From assembly GCF_031846165.1 (NCBI RefSeq), contig NZ_JAVRIE010000006.1, forward strand, positions 186,001-250,000: a DNA stretch of 64,000 bases, written 5' to 3'. Positions 62,469 through 64,000 of this stretch are shown here, in pieces. This stretch comes from Glaciecola blandensis (lineage in GTDB: Bacteria > Pseudomonadota > Gammaproteobacteria > Enterobacterales > Alteromonadaceae). Below the pieces are notes generated by a model. That model was not told the origin of the DNA and did not search any database. It was given only the letters and a program-made list of their open reading frames with translations. The position numbers and the translations under genes are program-made. Position 1 is the first letter of the stretch. The number at the start of each line of letters is the position of its first letter.

Positions 62469-62494
62469 TTTCCAACCTTAGAATGCAAATAGCC
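62469..62494 (-). repeat. Right 26-bp inverted repeat of the island
   Basis: This is the exact reverse complement of 58224-58249, starting TTTCCAACC and ending GCAAATAGCC. It lies 221 bases after the integrase stop and 37 bases before the end of the GST gene. The remaining 283-base gap (62249-62531) shows no gene. Confidence 0.85.
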
Positions 62495-62531
62495 GTTTTT
62501 ATCACTCACTGCCGTATTTTGAATTAATACT

Positions 62532-63128
62532 TCAAGACATAGCTGAATAATTTGGATGTGCTTCAACCCGTTTTAGCCAAGCTTGAATATTTGGATTGCT
62601 CGCTAAATCAAATCCACCCTCGTCACTCACATGCGTGTAAGCATACAAACTTATATCCGCAGTAGTCAGTTTGTCGCCAGCAAGGTATTGCGTTTTTCCC
62701 AACTGCGACTCCATCAGCCTGAGCGCTTTGTGTCCACCTGCTTGAAGTTTTTCATACTCCGCTTTGCGTTCTTCTGGCATACCCAGATACTTATTGATAA
62801 AACGGGCAACGGCGATAAAGGGTTCATGGCTGTATTGCTCAAAGAACTGCCATTGCTGAACCTGCGCAAGTGCATATGGGTCGCTTGGTAATAAGCTCGT
62901 ATTGTGTGCAAGGAAATTGATAATCGCGTTCGACTCACTCAGAAACCGACCATCATCTAATTCGAGAAGGGGGATTTTCCCCGCAGCATTCTTTGCCAAA
63001 TACTCTGGGGTTTTTGTGTCCCCAGCCATAATGTCTACGTGAATCCAATCGTAGGGCAAGGAGAGTAAGTCGCATGTCAGTTTAATTTTATAACAATTAC
63101 CTGATTTTATATCACCGTAAATTTTCAT
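62532..63128 (-). CDS. Glutathione S-transferase family protein
   Basis: This 198-residue protein has the thioredoxin-like N-domain (MKIYGDIKSGNCYKIKLTCDLL; Ser in the SGNCYK turn is a candidate catalytic residue), the cis-Pro segment GKIPLLELDDGRFLSESNAII and an all-helical C-domain (about 85-198). It probably conjugates or reduces small molecules with glutathione. The ATG at 63128 follows GGAGGAAGC. It overlaps the upstream VOC gene by four bases (ATGA), so the two are co-translated. Confidence 0.88.
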   Translation of the reverse strand: MKIYGDIKSGNCYKIKLTCDLLSLPYDWIHVDIMAGDTKTPEYLAKNAAGKIPLLELDDGRFLSESNAIINFLAHNTSLLPSDPYALAQVQQWQFFEQYSHEPFIAVARFINKYLGMPEERKAEYEKLQAGGHKALRLMESQLGKTQYLAGDKLTTADISLYAYTHVSDEGGFDLASNPNIQAWLKRVEAHPNYSAMS

Positions 63129-63514
63129 GCTTCCTCCAAACCTAAATCTGACCACACCGCGAACTCATTACCGCTGGGCTCTAAGAAGTGAAAACGTCGT
63201 CCGCCCGGAAAAGAAAAAATAGGCTTGACGATGTCACCGCCAGATTCACTGACTTTCGCCATCGTTGACTCCAAATTATTGGAATAAAAGATGAGTAGCG
63301 CCCCGCCAGTTTCTTCACGTGTCTTCAAGTCAGCTTGATAGAAACCGCCATCTAATCCTTCATTTGAAAATGCCACATACTCCTCACCATACCAAGTAAA
63401 ATCCCATGCAAAGGCTTTATTAAAAAATATGCTTGTGGCTTTTAAGTCGCGCGCTGCAAACTCGACATAATTCAACTTATCATGTTGTGGTGCAGACTCG
63501 TTTACACTTGTCAT
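63125..63514 (-). CDS. VOC (glyoxalase-like) family protein
   Basis: This 129-residue single-domain VOC protein begins LNYVEFAARDLKATSIFFNKAF and ends HFLEPSGNEFAVWSD, the paired beta-alpha-beta-beta-beta pattern of the fold. The role is uncertain (dioxygenase, glyoxalase or resistance protein); pairing with a GST suggests thiol-linked detoxification. The ATG at 63514 follows GGAGGG and is preferred to one at 63550. Confidence 0.85.
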   Translation of the reverse strand: MTSVNESAPQHDKLNYVEFAARDLKATSIFFNKAFAWDFTWYGEEYVAFSNEGLDGGFYQADLKTREETGGALLIFYSNNLESTMAKVSESGGDIVKPIFSFPGGRRFHFLEPSGNEFAVWSDLGLEEA

Positions 63515-63655
63515 AAACTTCCCTCCATAAAAGAACCTTGATACTTGCATTTTTCGATAACAATTAATACCGTTGAGACCGGCTTAGACAGTGTAGCTTA
63601 TTTGCACAAGCCTTGGCTTCACATCATTAGCTTGCTCTATAACATGGAAAATAAT

Positions 63656-64000
63656 ATGAGAAATCTAGTTCGTACCCTCAGCGCCACCGGCCTATTGATA
63701 GCACTTTCTTTCAACACCTTCGGGGCGGATGGACATGCAAAGCATGAGCAAGCAGCTTATCAAACCAGCATTAGCACCCCCGCAATATTAGATTTAAGTG
63801 CCGTAGAACAAGCGCGATTAATTGCAAAAGGAGAGTTAAGTTCTGAAACATTGGTTGCTGCTTACTTAGCACGTATCGATGCCTTAGATCGCAAGGGACC
63901 AAAAGTACAAGCAGTACTATCCTTAAACCCAAACGCGCTAGCTGAAGCCAAACAGAAAGACAAAGATCGAGCTGAAGGCAATGCTTTAGGTAAGTTACAT
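63656..64000 (+). CDS. Partial secreted amidase-signature protein, runs off the right edge
   Basis: The frame is open from an ATG at 63656 to the window end (115 residues). A signal peptide (MRNLVRTLSATGLLIALSFNTFGA) is followed by LDLSAVEQARLIAKGELSSETLVAAYLARIDALD and VQAVLSLNPNALAEAKQKD, the conserved opening of amidase-signature (GatA-like) enzymes. The catalytic Ser-cisSer-Lys region is beyond the window. An earlier ATG at 63644 is followed by a stop after two codons. Confidence 0.82.
   Translation, partial: MRNLVRTLSATGLLIALSFNTFGADGHAKHEQAAYQTSISTPAILDLSAVEQARLIAKGELSSETLVAAYLARIDALDRKGPKVQAVLSLNPNALAEAKQKDKDRAEGNALGKLH

Noticed and set aside
62324..62527. 67-codon rightward frame after the integrase
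   Set aside because: It runs through the 26-bp inverted repeat and has no ribosome site; considered chance.

Overview
The window looks like chromosome of a marine gammaproteobacterium in the order Alteromonadales (Alteromonas/Glaciecola-like). This is inferred from gene content: three large TonB-dependent receptors, an AcuI-type acryloyl-CoA reductase, a PiuC-type hydroxylase beside a siderophore receptor, DUF3014/DUF1285 and YqaA proteins, moderate GC, and closely spaced operons. Species cannot be fixed from sequence reading alone.

Layout. 1-3053: a partial TPR-like protein, then proBA (proline synthesis). 3314-9135: a colinear cluster of secreted M1 peptidase, DUF6702 protein, small membrane protein, ABC1-type kinase (apparently with a CTG start) and MscS channel. 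9136-9555: a non-coding stretch with REP-like palindromes. 9556-23225: housekeeping and accessory singletons, including a MerR regulator with a divergent hydrolase, a DUF885 lipoprotein, EVE, DUF3014/DUF1285, a desaturase, an Aer-like chemoreceptor, a secreted amidohydrolase, YqaA and a secreted methyltransferase. 23579-28305: a receptor plus two secreted phosphatases, possibly under a Pho box. 28573-31267: tusA, pyrE, rph and divergent yicC. 31455-34565: a Fur-box-controlled siderophore receptor and PiuC. 34540-45847: acyltransferase, CIA30 protein, a sigma factor fused to a membrane domain, a secreted unknown protein, acuI, a 988-aa receptor, and a LytS/LytTR pair. 45956-48223: exported KatG. 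48478-56015: a self-contained sigma-54-driven ABC export module (enhancer palindromes, -24/-12 promoter, adaptor, ATPase, two permeases, NtrC-type regulator, kinase). 56028-58177: moaBCD and tapT. 58224-62494: a mobile-looking island. 62532-64000: GST, VOC protein and a partial amidase.

The most novel material is in two places. First, the 4.3-kb island between tapT and the GST gene is bounded by a perfect 26-bp inverted repeat. It carries merR-merT-merP plus a GDCCVxC protein (no merA), two tail-to-tail ParDE modules, a possible transposase remnant and a stand-alone tyrosine recombinase. Second, two copies of a roughly 200-bp non-coding element (23234-23429 and 28328-28567) have terminal inverted repeats in varying copy number and a 21-bp inner stem with three fully compensated base-pair changes between copies. 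This indicates selection on, or mobilisation through, the folded form. A terminal fragment of the same element sits directly against the start codon of the gene at 38427.

No rRNA, tRNA or CRISPR array was recognised.
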